The position numbers and the translations under genes were made by a program. 64,000 nt of DNA from contig JHVP01000002.1 of NCBI GenBank assembly GCA_000620205.1, positions 372,001 through 436,000 of the forward strand, given 5' to 3'. Shown here in pieces: positions 27,956 to 38,105 of the stretch. Position 1 is the first letter of the stretch. Each line of letters opens with the position of its first letter. Under the pieces are notes generated by a model that saw only the letters and a list, made by a program, of their open reading frames with translations, was not told the DNA's origin and made no database searches. Source of the DNA: Geodermatophilaceae bacterium URHA0031 (GTDB taxonomy: Bacteria > Actinomycetota > Actinomycetes > Mycobacteriales > Geodermatophilaceae).

Positions 27956-28578
27956 CGGCTCACCGCCTTCCGGGCAGCGGGCGGGACGGCGTCCGGACGG
28001 CGCAGGTACAGCGGCTCGAGCGGGACGGCCGGCCGGTCGAACAGCGGTGCCGCGGCGCGCACCAGCCCCGCCGTCGTCACCTCGGCCGCGGTCACCGGGC
28101 GGCCGAGCCGCTCGGTGAACCGGACGTCACCCACCACCGGCTCGGTCACCGGGGCGTCCTCGGGCCGGTCGACGCCCGGCCCGGCGACCCGCTGCCCGTC
28201 GGCGTCGTAGACGGCCCAGTGGACCTCCTTGCGGCGGGCGTCGGTGACCACCGAGCGGGCGCCGTCGCCGATCGCGTCCAGCGAGCAGACGCCGTGGACC
28301 GGGCCGACGACGTCGCCGAGCGCCGCGGCGGTGACGATGCCCACCCGCAGGCCGGTGAACGGACCAGGCCCCAGCCCGACGACGAGGGCACCGAGATCGG
28401 GCATGCGCAGGCCGGCCTCGGCGAGCACCTCGCGGATGGTGGGTGTGAGCAGCTCGGCGTGCCGGTTGCCCGAGGGGAGCGCTCGCTCGGCGAGCACCTG
28501 CACGCCGAGATCGGCCGACCAGCGCGCCACACCGGCGACGAGGGTCGGGGTGGCGGTGTCGAGGGCGAGGACGAGCAC
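27952..28578 (-). CDS. tsaB: tRNA threonylcarbamoyladenosine biosynthesis protein TsaB
   Basis: ASKHA-fold partner of TsaD. 208 residues from GTG 28578: [17 protein letters not shown] at the start and [14 protein letters not shown] as the conserved glycine loop. Residues [10 protein letters not shown] are also family-typical. The start is set by a leaderless promoter, TAGGCT eight bases before the GTG. In most relatives tsaE directly precedes tsaB; here an inverted hydrolase gene separates them, so this gene begins its own transcript. Confidence 0.94.
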   Translation of the reverse strand: MLVLALDTATPTLVAGVARWSADLGVQVLAERALPSGNRHAELLTPTIREVLAEAGLRMPDLGALVVGLGPGPFTGLRVGIVTAAALGDVVGPVHGVCSLDAIGDGARSVVTDARRKEVHWAVYDADGQRVAGPGVDRPEDAPVTEPVVGDVRFTERLGRPVTAAEVTTAGLVRAAAPLFDRPAVPLEPLYLRRPDAVPPAARKAVSR

Positions 28579-28586
28579 GGGGCGCC

Positions 28587-28592
28587 AGCCTA
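28587..28592 (-). promoter_or_regulatory. Leaderless -10 element of tsaB
   Basis: TAGGCT on the complement, eight bases before GTG 28578, no ribosome site. Confidence 0.5.
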
Positions 28593-28702
28593 CCGGCGCC
28601 CCGACCGACACCGCCGGGGTCGACCGAGGCGGCCGGGCCTTGCGCCGCGCGGTCGCAGTTGGTCCACTGGCCCGGCTCCGACCCCCGACGACAGGACGAC
28701 CG

Positions 28703-29380
28703 ATGCCGCCCACCCTGGTCCTGGTCCACGGCGCGTGGCACGGGCCGTGGTGCTGGCAGCCCCTGGTCGACGAGCTGGCCGACGTCGACGTCGTCACCGT
28801 CGCGCTGCCCAGCTCCGGCCCGGACCCGCAGTCGCTGGGTGACCTCACCGCCGACGCGGACGCCGTCCGGACCGCCCTCGCCGGGGTCGAGGGCCCCGTC
28901 GTCCTGGTGGGGCACTCCTACGGCGGCATCCCGGTCACCGAGGCGGCCTCGGCCGACCTGGGCGTCGCCCACCTGGTGTACCTGTGCGCCTTTCAGCTGG
29001 ACGTCGGCGACTCGCTGGTGAGCAGCCTCGGCGGCGCGGTACCGCCCTGGCAGGAGGTCCACCCGACCCACGTGCGCGTCACGACGCCCGAGGCCGTCTT
29101 CTACAACGGCGTCGCCCCGGAGCTGACCGCGCAGGCGGTGGCCGCGATCGGGCTGCAGTCGACCAGTTCGCTCACCCAGCCGTTGAGCCGTGCGGCCTGG
29201 CGGGAGCTGCCGAGCACCTACGTGGTCTGCGAGCAGGACCAGGCGATCCCGGTGGAGGCGCAGGAGGCGATGTCCGGTCGCGCCGGCACGGTGCTGCGGC
29301 TCGACACCGGCCACTCTCCCTTCCTCGCTGCGCCCGCCGAGCTGGCCGCGCTGCTGCGGGGCGTGCTCCGGGCCGGCTGA
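28703..29380 (+). CDS. Alpha/beta hydrolase (esterase family)
   Basis: 225 residues. TLVLVHGAWHGPWCW gives the oxyanion region, VVLVGHSYGGIPV the serine nucleophile, YVVCEQDQAIPVEAQ the acidic strand and LDTGHSPFLAAPAEL the catalytic His. This pattern is that of the salicylate esterase/hydroxynitrile lyase-like group (PF12697). Substrate unknown. AGGA ends six bases before ATG 28703. It is on the opposite strand inside what is elsewhere a contiguous tsaE-tsaB operon, and ends three bases from the tsaE stop. Confidence 0.87.
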   Translation: MPPTLVLVHGAWHGPWCWQPLVDELADVDVVTVALPSSGPDPQSLGDLTADADAVRTALAGVEGPVVLVGHSYGGIPVTEAASADLGVAHLVYLCAFQLDVGDSLVSSLGGAVPPWQEVHPTHVRVTTPEAVFYNGVAPELTAQAVAAIGLQSTSSLTQPLSRAAWRELPSTYVVCEQDQAIPVEAQEAMSGRAGTVLRLDTGHSPFLAAPAELAALLRGVLRAG

Positions 29381-29383
29381 CGA

Positions 29384-29830
29384 TCAGCCCAGCCGCTGCT
29401 CCCACCCGGGCCCCACCGGCACGAGCCGGACGGTGCGCACGTCGTCGTCCCGCCGGTCCAGCTCCACCACGAGGTGCTCGTCGGCGAGCTGCTCGACCAG
29501 CCCGTGCCCCCACTCCACGACGGTCACCGCCTCCTCGGTGGTGGCGTCGAGGTCCAGGTCGTCGACGTCGGCCATGCCGGCCAGCCGGTAGGCGTCCACG
29601 TGCACCAGCGGCACGCGGCCGCCACGGTGCACCCGGGCCAGCACGAACGTCGGCGAGGTGACCGGTCCGGGCACGCCGAGGCCGGCCCCGATGCCCTGGG
29701 TCAGCGCGGTCTTCCCGGCGCCCAGCGGGCCGGCCAGGACCACGAGGTCGCCGGGCCGCAGCAGGGCGGCGAGCTCCCGGCCAAACGCCTGGGTGTCGGC
29801 GATCGTGGGCAGCTCGCGCTCGCGCCTCAC
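29384..29830 (-). CDS. tsaE: tRNA threonylcarbamoyladenosine biosynthesis ATPase TsaE
   Basis: P-loop protein that drives turnover of the TsaB-TsaD complex. 148 residues; Walker A VVLAGPLGAGKTALTQGIG near residue 30, SPTFVLARVH, VHVDAYRL and VVEWGHGL are all canonical. GTG 29830 overlaps the udg stop as GTGA, so it is coupled to the uracil-DNA glycosylase gene rather than to tsaB. Confidence 0.95.
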   Translation of the reverse strand: MRRERELPTIADTQAFGRELAALLRPGDLVVLAGPLGAGKTALTQGIGAGLGVPGPVTSPTFVLARVHRGGRVPLVHVDAYRLAGMADVDDLDLDATTEEAVTVVEWGHGLVEQLADEHLVVELDRRDDDVRTVRLVPVGPGWEQRLG

Positions 29831-30450
29831 AGCGTCCCGGCCACGGCGGTCAGGTCGGCGAGCAGGGCGGCGCGGGGGGCGCCGTTCGGCCCGAAGCGGA
29901 TCGCCGCCGACGGGTGGTAGGTCGCCCAGACCGCGCGCCCGTCGACCTGGTGCGGCCGGCCGCGCACCTCCGCGAGCTTGGTGCGCGGGCCGAGGAACCA
30001 CTTCGCCGAGGACAACCCCAGCGCCACCACGACCCGGGCGTCGAGCAGCTCGAGCTGGCGGCGCAGCCAGCCGCTGCACCGGGCCACCTCGGGCGCCGTC
30101 GGCGTGCGGTTGCCCGGCGGCCGGCACTTGACGATGTTGAGCACCGCGGCCTGCCCGCGGTCCAGCCCCGCCTCGGCGAGCAGCTGGTCCAGCAGCGCCC
30201 CCGACCTGCCGACGAACGGCCGGCCGGTCTCGTCCTCGGTGGCGCCCGGCGCCTCCCCGATGAGCACGAGCCGGGGGCGGCCCCCGGTCGGGACGTCGCC
30301 GACGACGACGTGCTGCCGGGTGGCGGCGAGCTCCGGGCAGGCGACGCACGAGCGCGCCACAGCAGCGAGGGCGGCCCAGTCCTCGGCCGCGGCGGCCGTG
30401 CGGGCGACCTCGTCGGCGGCCGCGTCGAGCCGAGGCGGACGAAGAGCCAC
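29827..30450 (-). CDS. Uracil-DNA glycosylase, family 4-like (iron-sulfur)
   Basis: Removes uracil from DNA. 207 residues with motif 1 GEAPGATEDETGRPFVGRSG and the late motif HPSAAIRFG. Cysteines in SCVACPEL and in NIVKCRPPGN...VARC would hold the [4Fe-4S] cluster of family 4 enzymes. GTG 30450 is preferred over GTG 30459 because TAGGGT lies seven bases before it, a leaderless promoter. Coupled to tsaE downstream. Family 5 enzymes look similar; motif 1 with Glu (GEAPG) supports family 4. Confidence 0.9.
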   Translation of the reverse strand: MALRPPRLDAAADEVARTAAAAEDWAALAAVARSCVACPELAATRQHVVVGDVPTGGRPRLVLIGEAPGATEDETGRPFVGRSGALLDQLLAEAGLDRGQAAVLNIVKCRPPGNRTPTAPEVARCSGWLRRQLELLDARVVVALGLSSAKWFLGPRTKLAEVRGRPHQVDGRAVWATYHPSAAIRFGPNGAPRAALLADLTAVAGTL

Positions 30451-30457
30451 GCCCAGC

Positions 30458-30463
30458 ACCCTA
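30458..30463 (-). promoter_or_regulatory. Leaderless -10 element of udg
   Basis: TAGGGT on the complement, seven bases before GTG 30450. Confidence 0.5.
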
Positions 30464-30468
30464 GGTAC

Positions 30469-30630
30469 TCACTCGAAGCGCGCGGTCTCCGGGGCCGTGG
30501 TCCGGCGCAGCAGCGGCAGGGTCGAGGCGAGCACCGCGAAGGCGGCCAGCAGCCCGGCCGCCACCACCAGGTGGTAGGCGCCGGACGCGCGCTCTCGGTG
30601 GTCCGACCACGGCGGTGGGACCTCTCGGGG
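30469..30630 (-). pseudogene. Remnant of a membrane protein C-terminus
   Basis: Between the hydrolase stop (30631-30633) and udg an open frame without a proper start encodes 53 residues then TGA. One membrane helix (YHLVVAAGLLAAFAVLASTL) is followed by a basic-polar tail PLLRRTTAPETARFE, reminiscent of the last helix and tail of MFS transporters. It is in the same frame as the hydrolase, directly after its stop, so a lost C-terminal extension of the hydrolase is the alternative. I favour the decayed end of a deleted transporter gene, on pattern alone. Confidence 0.35.
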
Positions 30631-31803
30631 TCAGCGCGGCCGCACGGACCCCTGCTCGGCAGCGACCCGGCGGAGCAGCTCCGACAGCGCGGCGGTGACC
30701 TCGGCGGGCTTCTCCAGCAGCACCAGGTGCCCGGCACCGGGGACGACGACGAACTCCGCGTCCGGCAGCTCGGCCACCAGCTCCTCGCTGTGCGCCATCG
30801 GGATCATCTTGTCCGCGTCACCGGTGAGCACCAGGGTCGGCACCCGGCGCAGCGGCTCGATCGCCCCGCAGGCGTCCAGGCCGGCGATCGCCGGGTACAG
30901 CTCGGCGATCACGTCGACCGGCGTCCCGGCGATCATCGCGTCCACGTAGCGACCCAGCGCCGGGTCGACGTCGGTGGAGGAGAACGACAGCGACCAGGTG
31001 GCCGCGGAGACGATGCCCCGGGCCAGCTTGCGGGTGTGCTCGGCGAACACCGGCCGGCGGCGCATGGTCCACGCGGCCACCGGCAGCACCGCGGCGCGCA
31101 GCCGGGTCAGCAGCTGCGGCAGCCCGAAGTCCAGGTCGGCGAGGTTGCCGCTGGAGGTGGACACCAGCGCGACCCCGGCGATCCGGGTGCCGAAGAGCTC
31201 GGGTCGGCGCTGGGCCAGGGTCAGCACGGTCATGCCGCCCATCGAGTGCCCGACGAGCACCACCGGCCCGCGCGGCACCCGCGCGTCGAGCACCGTCTCC
31301 AGGTCGGCGGCCAGCTGGTCGAGCGTGGCGTGCGCGGCATCGCCCCGGCCGGACCCGCCGTGCCCGCGGTGGTCGTAGAAGACCAGCCGGGCGCGGGGGC
31401 GGTGGCCGTTGGCAGTGGCCACCTCGGCCGCGAGGTCGCGGCGCTGGAACGTCCAGGACGCCATCGACAGCGCGTAGCCGTGCACGAAGACGACGGTCAG
31501 CGGGGCGTCGAGCGGCCCGATCTCCTCGACCGACAGCAGCACCCCGTCGTCGGTGTGCACCAGCGCCGTCCGGTCGGCGCTGCGGCTGTCGGCACCCAGC
31601 GGGTCCTGGTGGCGCAGCTCACCGGCCGGGACGGCGGCGATCGACCGGCCGTCGTCCCCCGCCTGCCCGGCGAGCTGGTTGGCCCGCACCGCGGACGTGG
31701 CCGAGCGGGTGACCGCGACCCCGACCGCCGTCCCGGCGGCGGCCAGGCCGACGGCGGCGCCGATCAGGCCCGCGGTGCGGCTGACGTGCGGGGCCACCCT
31801 CAC
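30631..31803 (-). CDS. Alpha/beta hydrolase with N-terminal membrane anchor
   Basis: 390 residues. One hydrophobic segment at the start (GLIGAAVGLAAAGTAVGVAV) anchors or exports it, a linker follows, then a hydrolase core with VVFVHGYALSMASW, VVLVGHSMGGMTVLTLAQRR (nucleophile Ser), LVLTGDADKMIPMAHS (Asp) and VPGAGHLVLLEKP (His). GTG 31803 overlaps the alr stop as GTGA. A hydrolase at this place between alr and tsaE is a recurrent actinobacterial arrangement (Rv3423c neighbourhood). Substrate unknown. Confidence 0.88.
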   Translation of the reverse strand: MRVAPHVSRTAGLIGAAVGLAAAGTAVGVAVTRSATSAVRANQLAGQAGDDGRSIAAVPAGELRHQDPLGADSRSADRTALVHTDDGVLLSVEEIGPLDAPLTVVFVHGYALSMASWTFQRRDLAAEVATANGHRPRARLVFYDHRGHGGSGRGDAAHATLDQLAADLETVLDARVPRGPVVLVGHSMGGMTVLTLAQRRPELFGTRIAGVALVSTSSGNLADLDFGLPQLLTRLRAAVLPVAAWTMRRRPVFAEHTRKLARGIVSAATWSLSFSSTDVDPALGRYVDAMIAGTPVDVIAELYPAIAGLDACGAIEPLRRVPTLVLTGDADKMIPMAHSEELVAELPDAEFVVVPGAGHLVLLEKPAEVTAALSELLRRVAAEQGSVRPR

Positions 31804-32951
31804 ACCGTCCCGGCGGTGCCGACGTGGCGGCGGCGGAAGCGTCCGCCGACCCGGGTGACGAGCTCGTAGTGGATGGTGTCCAGCACGTCGGCCCACTGCT
31901 GCGCGGTCGGCTCGCCGTGGTCCCCGGCGCCCCAGAGCACGACCGGGTCGCCGGGGGCGATCGGGTCGTCGCCGACGTCGAGCACGAACTGGTCCATGCA
32001 GACCCGCCCGGCGATGGTCCGCCGGGCGCCGGCGGCGAGCACGGGGGCACGGTTGCCGGCGGCCCGGGGCACGCCGTCGGCGTAGCCGACCGGGACCAGC
32101 GCGAGCGTCGTCTCCGCGCCCGTCGCGTAGGTGTGGCCGTAGGAGACGCCGGTCCCGGCGGGCACCCGCTTGGTGAGCGCGACCCGGGCCTGCACCGTCA
32201 TCGCCGGGCGGAGGCCGTACGGCGCGGGGTCGCCGCCGAGCGGGTCCAGGCCGTAGACGGCGACCCCCGGGCGGACCATGTCGTACCAGGTCTCCGGCAG
32301 CGCGATGGTCGCCGCCGAGTTCGCCAGGTGCCGGCGGGCCTCGGTCAGGCCGGCCCGCCGGGCCAGCGCGACCGCCTCCTCGAACACCCGCACCTGGGCG
32401 CCGATGGTCGGGTGGGTGGGGGCGTCGGCGTAGGCCAGGTGGCTCCACAGCCCCGTGACGACGACCTCCCCGTCGGCCTGGGCGCGCGCGGCGGCGGCCA
32501 CCAGGCCGGGCCAGGCCTCCGGGGTGGCGCCCTCGCGGGAGAGCCCGGTGTCGGCGAACAGCTGGACCCGGGCGGTCCGGCCGGTGGCGCGGGCGGCGTC
32601 GACCACCTCGGCGAGCGCCCACTCGGCGTTCACCGACAGCTCGACGTCCGCGGCCAGCCCGGCGGCGTAGTCCTCGCCCGGCGCGTGCTGCCAGGACAGC
32701 AGCGGTGCGGTGACCCCGGCCGCGCGCAGCGCCAGCGCCTCCTCCAGCACCGTCACCCCGAGCGCGTCGGCGCCGCCGGCCAGCGCCGCACGGGCGGCGG
32801 GGACCAGGCCGTGCCCGTAGGCGTCGGCCTTGACCACCGCCATCAGCGGCCGGCCCACCCGGTCGCGGAGCGCGGCGGTGTTGGCCGCGATCGCGTCCAG
32901 GTCGACGACCACCTCGGCCCGGCTGTCGAGCCCCTGCTGCACCTGTGTCAC
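31800..32951 (-). CDS. alr: Alanine racemase
   Basis: PLP enzyme supplying D-alanine for peptidoglycan. 383 residues; PLP lysine K41 in AVVKADAYGHG, the second-base Tyr in GVSYGHTYATG, and the C-terminal barrel with VCMDQFVLDVGDDP. Start GTG 32951. It lies between nnr and the anchored hydrolase, overlapping the latter by four bases, in the conserved acpS-nnr-alr-tsaE order. Confidence 0.96.
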   Translation of the reverse strand: MTQVQQGLDSRAEVVVDLDAIAANTAALRDRVGRPLMAVVKADAYGHGLVPAARAALAGGADALGVTVLEEALALRAAGVTAPLLSWQHAPGEDYAAGLAADVELSVNAEWALAEVVDAARATGRTARVQLFADTGLSREGATPEAWPGLVAAAARAQADGEVVVTGLWSHLAYADAPTHPTIGAQVRVFEEAVALARRAGLTEARRHLANSAATIALPETWYDMVRPGVAVYGLDPLGGDPAPYGLRPAMTVQARVALTKRVPAGTGVSYGHTYATGAETTLALVPVGYADGVPRAAGNRAPVLAAGARRTIAGRVCMDQFVLDVGDDPIAPGDPVVLWGAGDHGEPTAQQWADVLDTIHYELVTRVGGRFRRRHVGTAGTV

Positions 32952-32977
32952 GGCCCCACTCTCCCAGGCTGCCCGGA

Positions 32978-34408
32978 TCAGCCGGCGACGCCGCGCAGCC
33001 GGGCGAGCGTCCGCGGGAGGGAGCGCACCAGGTCACCGGCGATCAGCGGGCCCTGCCCGGCGGCCAGCTGCCCGGCCCGGCCGTGCACGTGCGCAGCGAC
33101 CGCCGCTGCCTCCGCAGGAGCCAGCCCGGTGGACAGGAACGCGCCCAGGACGCCGGCGAGCACGTCCCCGGTGCCGGCGGTGGCCAGCCACGAGGTGCCG
33201 GTGGCGTTGACGTAGGTGGTGCCGCCGGCGTCGGCGACCACCGTCGCGTCGCCCTTGAGCAGCACCGTGCAGCCGAGTGCTTTGGCGCCGCGGCGGGCGG
33301 CGGCCACCCGGTCACCGCCCACCTCCCCGAAGAGCCGGGCGAACTCCCGGTCGTGCGGGGTGAGCACGGTCGGCGCCGCCCGGTCCCCCACCAGCTGCGG
33401 GTGCTGGGCGACCAGGGTCAGCGCGTCGGCGTCGACGACCACCGGGAGGTCGGTGGCCAGCACCTCGGCGAGGACGCTGCGGGCGGCGTCGTCGGTCCCC
33501 ATCCCGGGTCCGACCACCCAGGCCTGCACGCGGCCGGCGGCGCCCGGCCGCCCGGAGGTGACCAGCGCCTCGGGCCAGGCCGCCTTCACCCCCTCGGCGG
33601 CGGTGCCGGCGTAGCGGACCAGGCCCGGGCGGGCGCGCAGCGCGGCGCCGGTGCAGAGCACGCCGGCCCCGGGGTAGGTGGCCGAGCCGGCGATCACGCC
33701 GACCACGCCGCGGGAGTACTTGTCCTCGCCGGCACCGGGCGGGTCCAGGTGGGCGGCGACGTCGGCGTCGGTGAGCTGCTCGGCGTCCGGTGCCGGCAGG
33801 TGCGCGCCGAGCCCGATGTCGACCAGGTGGAGCGTGCCGGCGTACCCGCGGCCCGCGCCGACGACCAGCCCCGTCTTCACCGCACCGAAGGTCACCGTGT
33901 GCTGGGCGGGGAACGCCTCGCCGGGCACCTCCCCGGTGTCGGCGGCGACCCCGCTGGGGACGTCGACCGCCACCAGCAGGCCCGGCCCGGCCACCGCGGC
34001 GCGCACCAGCGCCACCGCGTCGTCCCGCAGCCCACCGGAGCCGCCGATCCCGACGATCCCGTCGAGCACCAGGTCGGCCCGCGCGAGCGCGTCGGCCCCG
34101 CCGAACCGGCCGCCGGCACGCCGCAGCGCGGCCACGCCCGCGGCGTGCGCGCGGTCGGGGGCGAGCAGCACGGCGGTGACCTGCGCCCCGCGGGCGGCCA
34201 GGACGGCGCCGGCGAACAGCGCGTCACCGCCGTTGTCCCCGGAGCCGACCAGCAGCACCACGCGCACACCGTGCGCGCGGCCCAGCAGACCGAGGCAGAC
34301 CGTGGCCAGCCCGGTGGCGGCGCGCTGCATGAGCACGCCGGGCCGGAGTCCGGCCATCGCGGCCTGCTCGGCGCCGCGCACCTGGGCGGCGGTGAAGAGC
34401 CCGGTCAC
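32978..34408 (-). CDS. nnr: Bifunctional NAD(P)H-hydrate repair enzyme Nnr
   Basis: Repairs hydrated NADH and NADPH. 476 residues: the N-terminal epimerase (about 1-205) with [18 protein letters not shown] and [13 protein letters not shown], and the C-terminal ADP-dependent dehydratase with [37 protein letters not shown] and [19 protein letters not shown]. Both halves keep their signatures, so both activities are likely. GTG 34408 overlaps the acpS stop as GTGA. Equivalent of Rv3433c. Confidence 0.95.
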   Translation of the reverse strand: MTGLFTAAQVRGAEQAAMAGLRPGVLMQRAATGLATVCLGLLGRAHGVRVVLLVGSGDNGGDALFAGAVLAARGAQVTAVLLAPDRAHAAGVAALRRAGGRFGGADALARADLVLDGIVGIGGSGGLRDDAVALVRAAVAGPGLLVAVDVPSGVAADTGEVPGEAFPAQHTVTFGAVKTGLVVGAGRGYAGTLHLVDIGLGAHLPAPDAEQLTDADVAAHLDPPGAGEDKYSRGVVGVIAGSATYPGAGVLCTGAALRARPGLVRYAGTAAEGVKAAWPEALVTSGRPGAAGRVQAWVVGPGMGTDDAARSVLAEVLATDLPVVVDADALTLVAQHPQLVGDRAAPTVLTPHDREFARLFGEVGGDRVAAARRGAKALGCTVLLKGDATVVADAGGTTYVNATGTSWLATAGTGDVLAGVLGAFLSTGLAPAEAAAVAAHVHGRAGQLAAGQGPLIAGDLVRSLPRTLARLRGVAG

Positions 34409-34782
34409 CGGGTGCCGCCCTCGGCGATCACCACGGCGGAGGCCAGGCCGCCGTCGTGGCTGAGGGACACGTGCCAGGAGGTGACGCCCAGCTCCGCGGC
34501 CCGCTCGGCGACGGTGCCGCGGACCTGCAGGTGCGGTCGGCCCCGCTCCCCCACCACCACCTCGGCGTCGTGCCAGAGCAGGTCGCCGGGCGCGCCGAGG
34601 GCCTTGGCCAGCGCCTCCTTGGCCGCGAACCGGGCAGCCAGCGACTCCCCGCTGCGCTCGGTGCCGGACGGTGTGCGCTGCTCCGCGGCGGTGAACAGCC
34701 GATCGCGCAGCCCCGGCGTCCGGACCAGCGACGCCGCGAACCGCTCGACCGGGCACACGTCGATCCCGACCCCGATGATCAC
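34405..34782 (-). CDS. acpS: Holo-[acyl-carrier-protein] synthase
   Basis: Transfers 4'-phosphopantetheine to acyl carrier protein. 125 residues: [15 protein letters not shown] with the metal-binding Asp, and [16 protein letters not shown] with the catalytic Glu/Lys. The C-terminal [16 protein letters not shown] strand is typical. GTG 34782 has no strong ribosome site. Coupled to nnr. Confidence 0.94.
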   Translation of the reverse strand: MIIGVGIDVCPVERFAASLVRTPGLRDRLFTAAEQRTPSGTERSGESLAARFAAKEALAKALGAPGDLLWHDAEVVVGERGRPHLQVRGTVAERAAELGVTSWHVSLSHDGGLASAVVIAEGGTR

Positions 34783-34829
34783 CCGCCCAGTCTGCCGGGT
34801 GACGGAGGAGCCCGCCGGTGAGGCCCCTG

Positions 34830-36692
34830 CTATTCGACGGTGACGGACTTGGCCAGGTTGCGCGGCTGGTCGACGTCCAGGCCGCGGGTGGCGGCGATCT
34901 CGCAGGCCAGCACCTGCAGGGGCACGGTGGTGACCACCGGTGCCAGCAGGGTCGGCGTCCGCGGCACCCGGATGAGGTGGTCGGCGAAGGGCACGACGTC
35001 CTCGTCGCCCTCCTCGGCGATCACGATGGTGCGCGCCCCACGGGCCCGCACCTCCTGGATGTTGCTGACCACCTTGCCGTGCACCGACTCGCGGCTCAGC
35101 GGCGACGGGACGATCACCACGACCGGGGTGCCCTCGTCGATGAGCGCGATCGAGCCGTGCTTCAGCTCCCCGGCCGCGAAGCCCTCCGCGTGGATGTAGG
35201 CGAGCTCCTTGAGCTTGAGCGCTCCCTCGAGGGCCACCGGGTAGCCGACGTGCCGGCCGAGGAACAGCAGGGTGTCCTCGGTCGCCAGGGACCGGGCGAG
35301 CTCGCGGACCGGCTCCATGGTGGCGAGCACCTCGGTCACCTGGTCGGGCAGCGCGCGCAGGTCGTCGACGATCGCGGCGACCTCGTCGGCGTACTTGACC
35401 CCGCGCACCTGGGCGAGGAACGCGCCGACCAGGTAGCAGGCCACGACCTGGGTGAGGAAGCCCTTGGTCGAGGCGACGGCGACCTCGGGACCGGCGTGGG
35501 TGTACAGGACGGCGTCGGACTCCCGCGGGATGGTCGAGCCGTTGGCGTTGCAGATGGCCAGCACCTTGGCCTTCTGCTCCCTGGCGTGCCGCAGGGCCAT
35601 CAGCGTGTCCATCGTCTCGCCGGACTGGCTGACCACCACGACCAGCGTGGAGCGGTCCAGCACCGGGTCGCGGTAGCGGAACTCGCTGGCCAGCTCGACC
35701 TCGACCGGGATCCGGGTCCAGTGCTCGATGGCGTACTTGGCGATCAGCCCGGCGTGGTAGGCGGTGCCGCAGGCGACGACGAAGACCTTGTCGACGTCGC
35801 GCAGCTCCTGCTCGGTCAGCCGCAGCTCGTCCAGGACGAGCGCGCCGGTGTCGCTGAGCCTGCCCAGCAGCGTGTCGGCGACCGCCTTGGGCTGCTCGGC
35901 GATCTCCTTGAGCATGAACCAGTCGTAGCCGTCCTTCTCGGCGGCCGCGGCGTCCCAGTCGACGCTGTACGCCCTGGGCTGCACAACGGTGCCGGTGAAG
36001 TCGGTGACGGTCACCCCGCGCTCGCGGTGCAGCTCGACGACCTGGTCCTGGCCGAGCTCGAGGGCGTCGCGGGTGTGCGCGATGAACGCGGCGACGTCGG
36101 AGCCGAGGAAGTACTCGCCATCGCCGACGCCGACGACCAGCGGGCTGTTCCGCCGCGAGGCGACCAGCGTGTCCGGCTCCGCGGCGTGCGAGGCGACCAG
36201 GGTGAAGGCGCCCTCGAGCCGGCGGCTGACCGCGCGCATCGCCTCGGCCAGCCGGCCCGGCACGGCCGGCGTCCCGGCGTACACCGCGGCGAGCAGGTGG
36301 GCGACCACCTCGGTGTCGGTCTCGGAGGTGAACTCGACCCCGGTCGCCTCGATCTCGGCGCGCAGCGGGACGAAGTTCTCGATGATCCCGTTGTGGACGA
36401 CGGCGACCTGGCCGTCAGCCGACACGTGCGGGTGCGCGTTCCGGTCGGTCGGCCCGCCGTGGGTGGCCCAGCGGGTGTGCCCGATCCCGATCGTCGAGGC
36501 GGGCAGCGCCTCGTCGGCGAGCTCCTTCTCCAGGTTGGCCAGCTTGCCGGCCTTCTTGGCGGTGCTCAGCCGTCCGTCGGACAGGACGGCGACGCCCGCC
36601 GAGTCGTAACCCCGGTACTCCAGCCGGCGCAGGCCCTCCAGGACGACGTCCAGGGAGTCCTGCGGACCGACGTAACCCACGATGCCGCACAT
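34830..36692 (-). CDS. glmS: Glutamine-fructose-6-phosphate aminotransferase (isomerizing)
   Basis: First enzyme of UDP-GlcNAc synthesis. 620 residues: glutaminase domain with nucleophile Cys2 (MCGIVGYVG) and [19 protein letters not shown]; then two SIS domains ([38 protein letters not shown]); and the ending [12 protein letters not shown] that closes the active site. ATG 36692 must be exact because Cys2 is catalytic; a TATCGT box seven bases upstream indicates a leaderless mRNA. No glmS ribozyme is present. Next to glmM, the following but one step. Confidence 0.97.
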   Translation of the reverse strand: MCGIVGYVGPQDSLDVVLEGLRRLEYRGYDSAGVAVLSDGRLSTAKKAGKLANLEKELADEALPASTIGIGHTRWATHGGPTDRNAHPHVSADGQVAVVHNGIIENFVPLRAEIEATGVEFTSETDTEVVAHLLAAVYAGTPAVPGRLAEAMRAVSRRLEGAFTLVASHAAEPDTLVASRRNSPLVVGVGDGEYFLGSDVAAFIAHTRDALELGQDQVVELHRERGVTVTDFTGTVVQPRAYSVDWDAAAAEKDGYDWFMLKEIAEQPKAVADTLLGRLSDTGALVLDELRLTEQELRDVDKVFVVACGTAYHAGLIAKYAIEHWTRIPVEVELASEFRYRDPVLDRSTLVVVVSQSGETMDTLMALRHAREQKAKVLAICNANGSTIPRESDAVLYTHAGPEVAVASTKGFLTQVVACYLVGAFLAQVRGVKYADEVAAIVDDLRALPDQVTEVLATMEPVRELARSLATEDTLLFLGRHVGYPVALEGALKLKELAYIHAEGFAAGELKHGSIALIDEGTPVVVIVPSPLSRESVHGKVVSNIQEVRARGARTIVIAEEGDEDVVPFADHLIRVPRTPTLLAPVVTTVPLQVLACEIAATRGLDVDQPRNLAKSVTVE

Positions 36693-36699
36693 TCGCCCG

Positions 36700-36705
36700 A
36701 CGATA
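36700..36705 (-). promoter_or_regulatory. Leaderless -10 element of glmS
   Basis: TATCGT on the complement, seven bases before ATG 36692, with no ribosome site between. Confidence 0.5.
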
Positions 36706-36750
36706 CCGGCGGTGAGGGGGTCGAAGCCTCACACCAAGGGGTGGAGGTCG

Positions 36751-38094
36751 TCACCTCGTGGCGGCGACGACCTCGGCCAGCCGCGCGGCGACGGCGTCGG
36801 CCTGCTCCTGGGTGGGGGCCTCGACCATGACCCGGACCAGCTGCTCGGTGCCCGAGGGACGCAGCAGCACCCGCCCGGTGTCCCCGAGCTCGGCCTCGAC
36901 GTCGTTGACCGCCTGGGCGACCTCGTCGCTCGCCGCGACCGCCAGCCGGTCGGTGACCGGGACGTTGACCAGCGTCTGCGGCAGCCGGTGCACCACGGAG
37001 GCGAGCTCGGCCAGCGAGGCGCCGGTGGCGCTCATCCGGGACAGCAGCGCCAGGCCGGTGAGCAGCCCGTCGCCGGTGGTGGCCCAGTCCAGGAAGACCA
37101 GGTGACCGCTCTGCTCGCCACCGAGGGACAGCCCGCGGGAGTGCAGCGCCTCCAGCACGTAACGGTCGCCGACCGCCGTCGTCTGCACCGCGATGCCGGC
37201 CTGCCGCATCGTGTGGTGGAAACCGAGGTTGCTCATCACGGTGGCGACGACGGTGTCGTCGGTGAGGTTGCCGCTCTCGTGCAGGGCCAGGGCGCAGATG
37301 GCCAGGATCGCGTCGCCGTCGACGACGTCCCCCTGGGCGGTGACGGCCAGGCAGCGGTCGGCGTCGCCGTCGTGGGCGATGCCGATGTCCGCGCCATGGC
37401 GGGCGACGGCCTCCGTCAGCGGACCCAGGTGGGTCGAGCCGATGCCGTCGTTGATGTTCCAGCCGTCGGGCTCGCCGCCGATGACGTGCACCTGGGCACC
37501 GGCCCGGCGGTAGACCTCGGGGGCGGCGCGGGAAGCGGCGCCGTGCGCGCAGTCGACGACCACGCGCAGCCCGCGCAGCGGCTCGCGCAGCGCGGAGAGC
37601 ACGTGGGAGGTGTACTCCTCGAAGGCGCCGTCCAGGTCGCGGACACGGCCGATGCCCCCGCCGGTCGGGCGGTGGTCGATGCCCTCACGGCCGGCGATGC
37701 GCTGCTCGATGGCGGCCTCGACGGCGTCGGGCAGCTTGTGCCCGCCGCGGCTGAACAGCTTGATGCCGTTGTCGGGCATCGGGTTGTGGCTGGCCGAGAT
37801 CATGACCCCGAGGTCGGCCTCGGTGCGGCCGGTGAGGTGCGCGATGGCCGGTGTGGGGAGCACGCCGGCGCGCAGCACCTCGGCCCCGGCGCTGGCCAGG
37901 CCGGCGACGACGGCCGCCTCGAGCATCTCCCCGCTCGCGCGGGGATCACGGCCGACGACCGCGACGGGACGCGAGGTCCCGTCGCGGTCGGCGAGCACGC
38001 TGGCGGCCGCCCGGGCCACCGACAGCGCCAGTTCCGGCGTCAGGTCGGCGTTGGCCAGGCCACGGACGCCATCGGTCCCGAACAGGCGACCCAC
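36751..38094 (-). CDS. glmM: Phosphoglucosamine mutase
   Basis: Converts glucosamine-6-P to glucosamine-1-P. 447 residues: [13 protein letters not shown] start, active-site phosphoserine loop [14 protein letters not shown], metal loop [12 protein letters not shown], sugar loop [10 protein letters not shown] and the C-terminal [15 protein letters not shown] phosphate clamp. GTG start at 38094, 11 bases after rpsI. glmM following rpsI is a widespread actinobacterial order (Rv3441c-Rv3442c). Confidence 0.97.
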   Translation of the reverse strand: MGRLFGTDGVRGLANADLTPELALSVARAAASVLADRDGTSRPVAVVGRDPRASGEMLEAAVVAGLASAGAEVLRAGVLPTPAIAHLTGRTEADLGVMISASHNPMPDNGIKLFSRGGHKLPDAVEAAIEQRIAGREGIDHRPTGGGIGRVRDLDGAFEEYTSHVLSALREPLRGLRVVVDCAHGAASRAAPEVYRRAGAQVHVIGGEPDGWNINDGIGSTHLGPLTEAVARHGADIGIAHDGDADRCLAVTAQGDVVDGDAILAICALALHESGNLTDDTVVATVMSNLGFHHTMRQAGIAVQTTAVGDRYVLEALHSRGLSLGGEQSGHLVFLDWATTGDGLLTGLALLSRMSATGASLAELASVVHRLPQTLVNVPVTDRLAVAASDEVAQAVNDVEAELGDTGRVLLRPSGTEQLVRVMVEAPTQEQADAVAARLAEVVAATR

Positions 38095-38105
38095 AGACGT
38101 ACCGG

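Noticed and set aside
34783-34829. glmS-type ribozyme or other RNA switch around acpS/glmS
   Set aside because: The glmS gene appears leaderless, leaving no 5' untranslated region for such an element.
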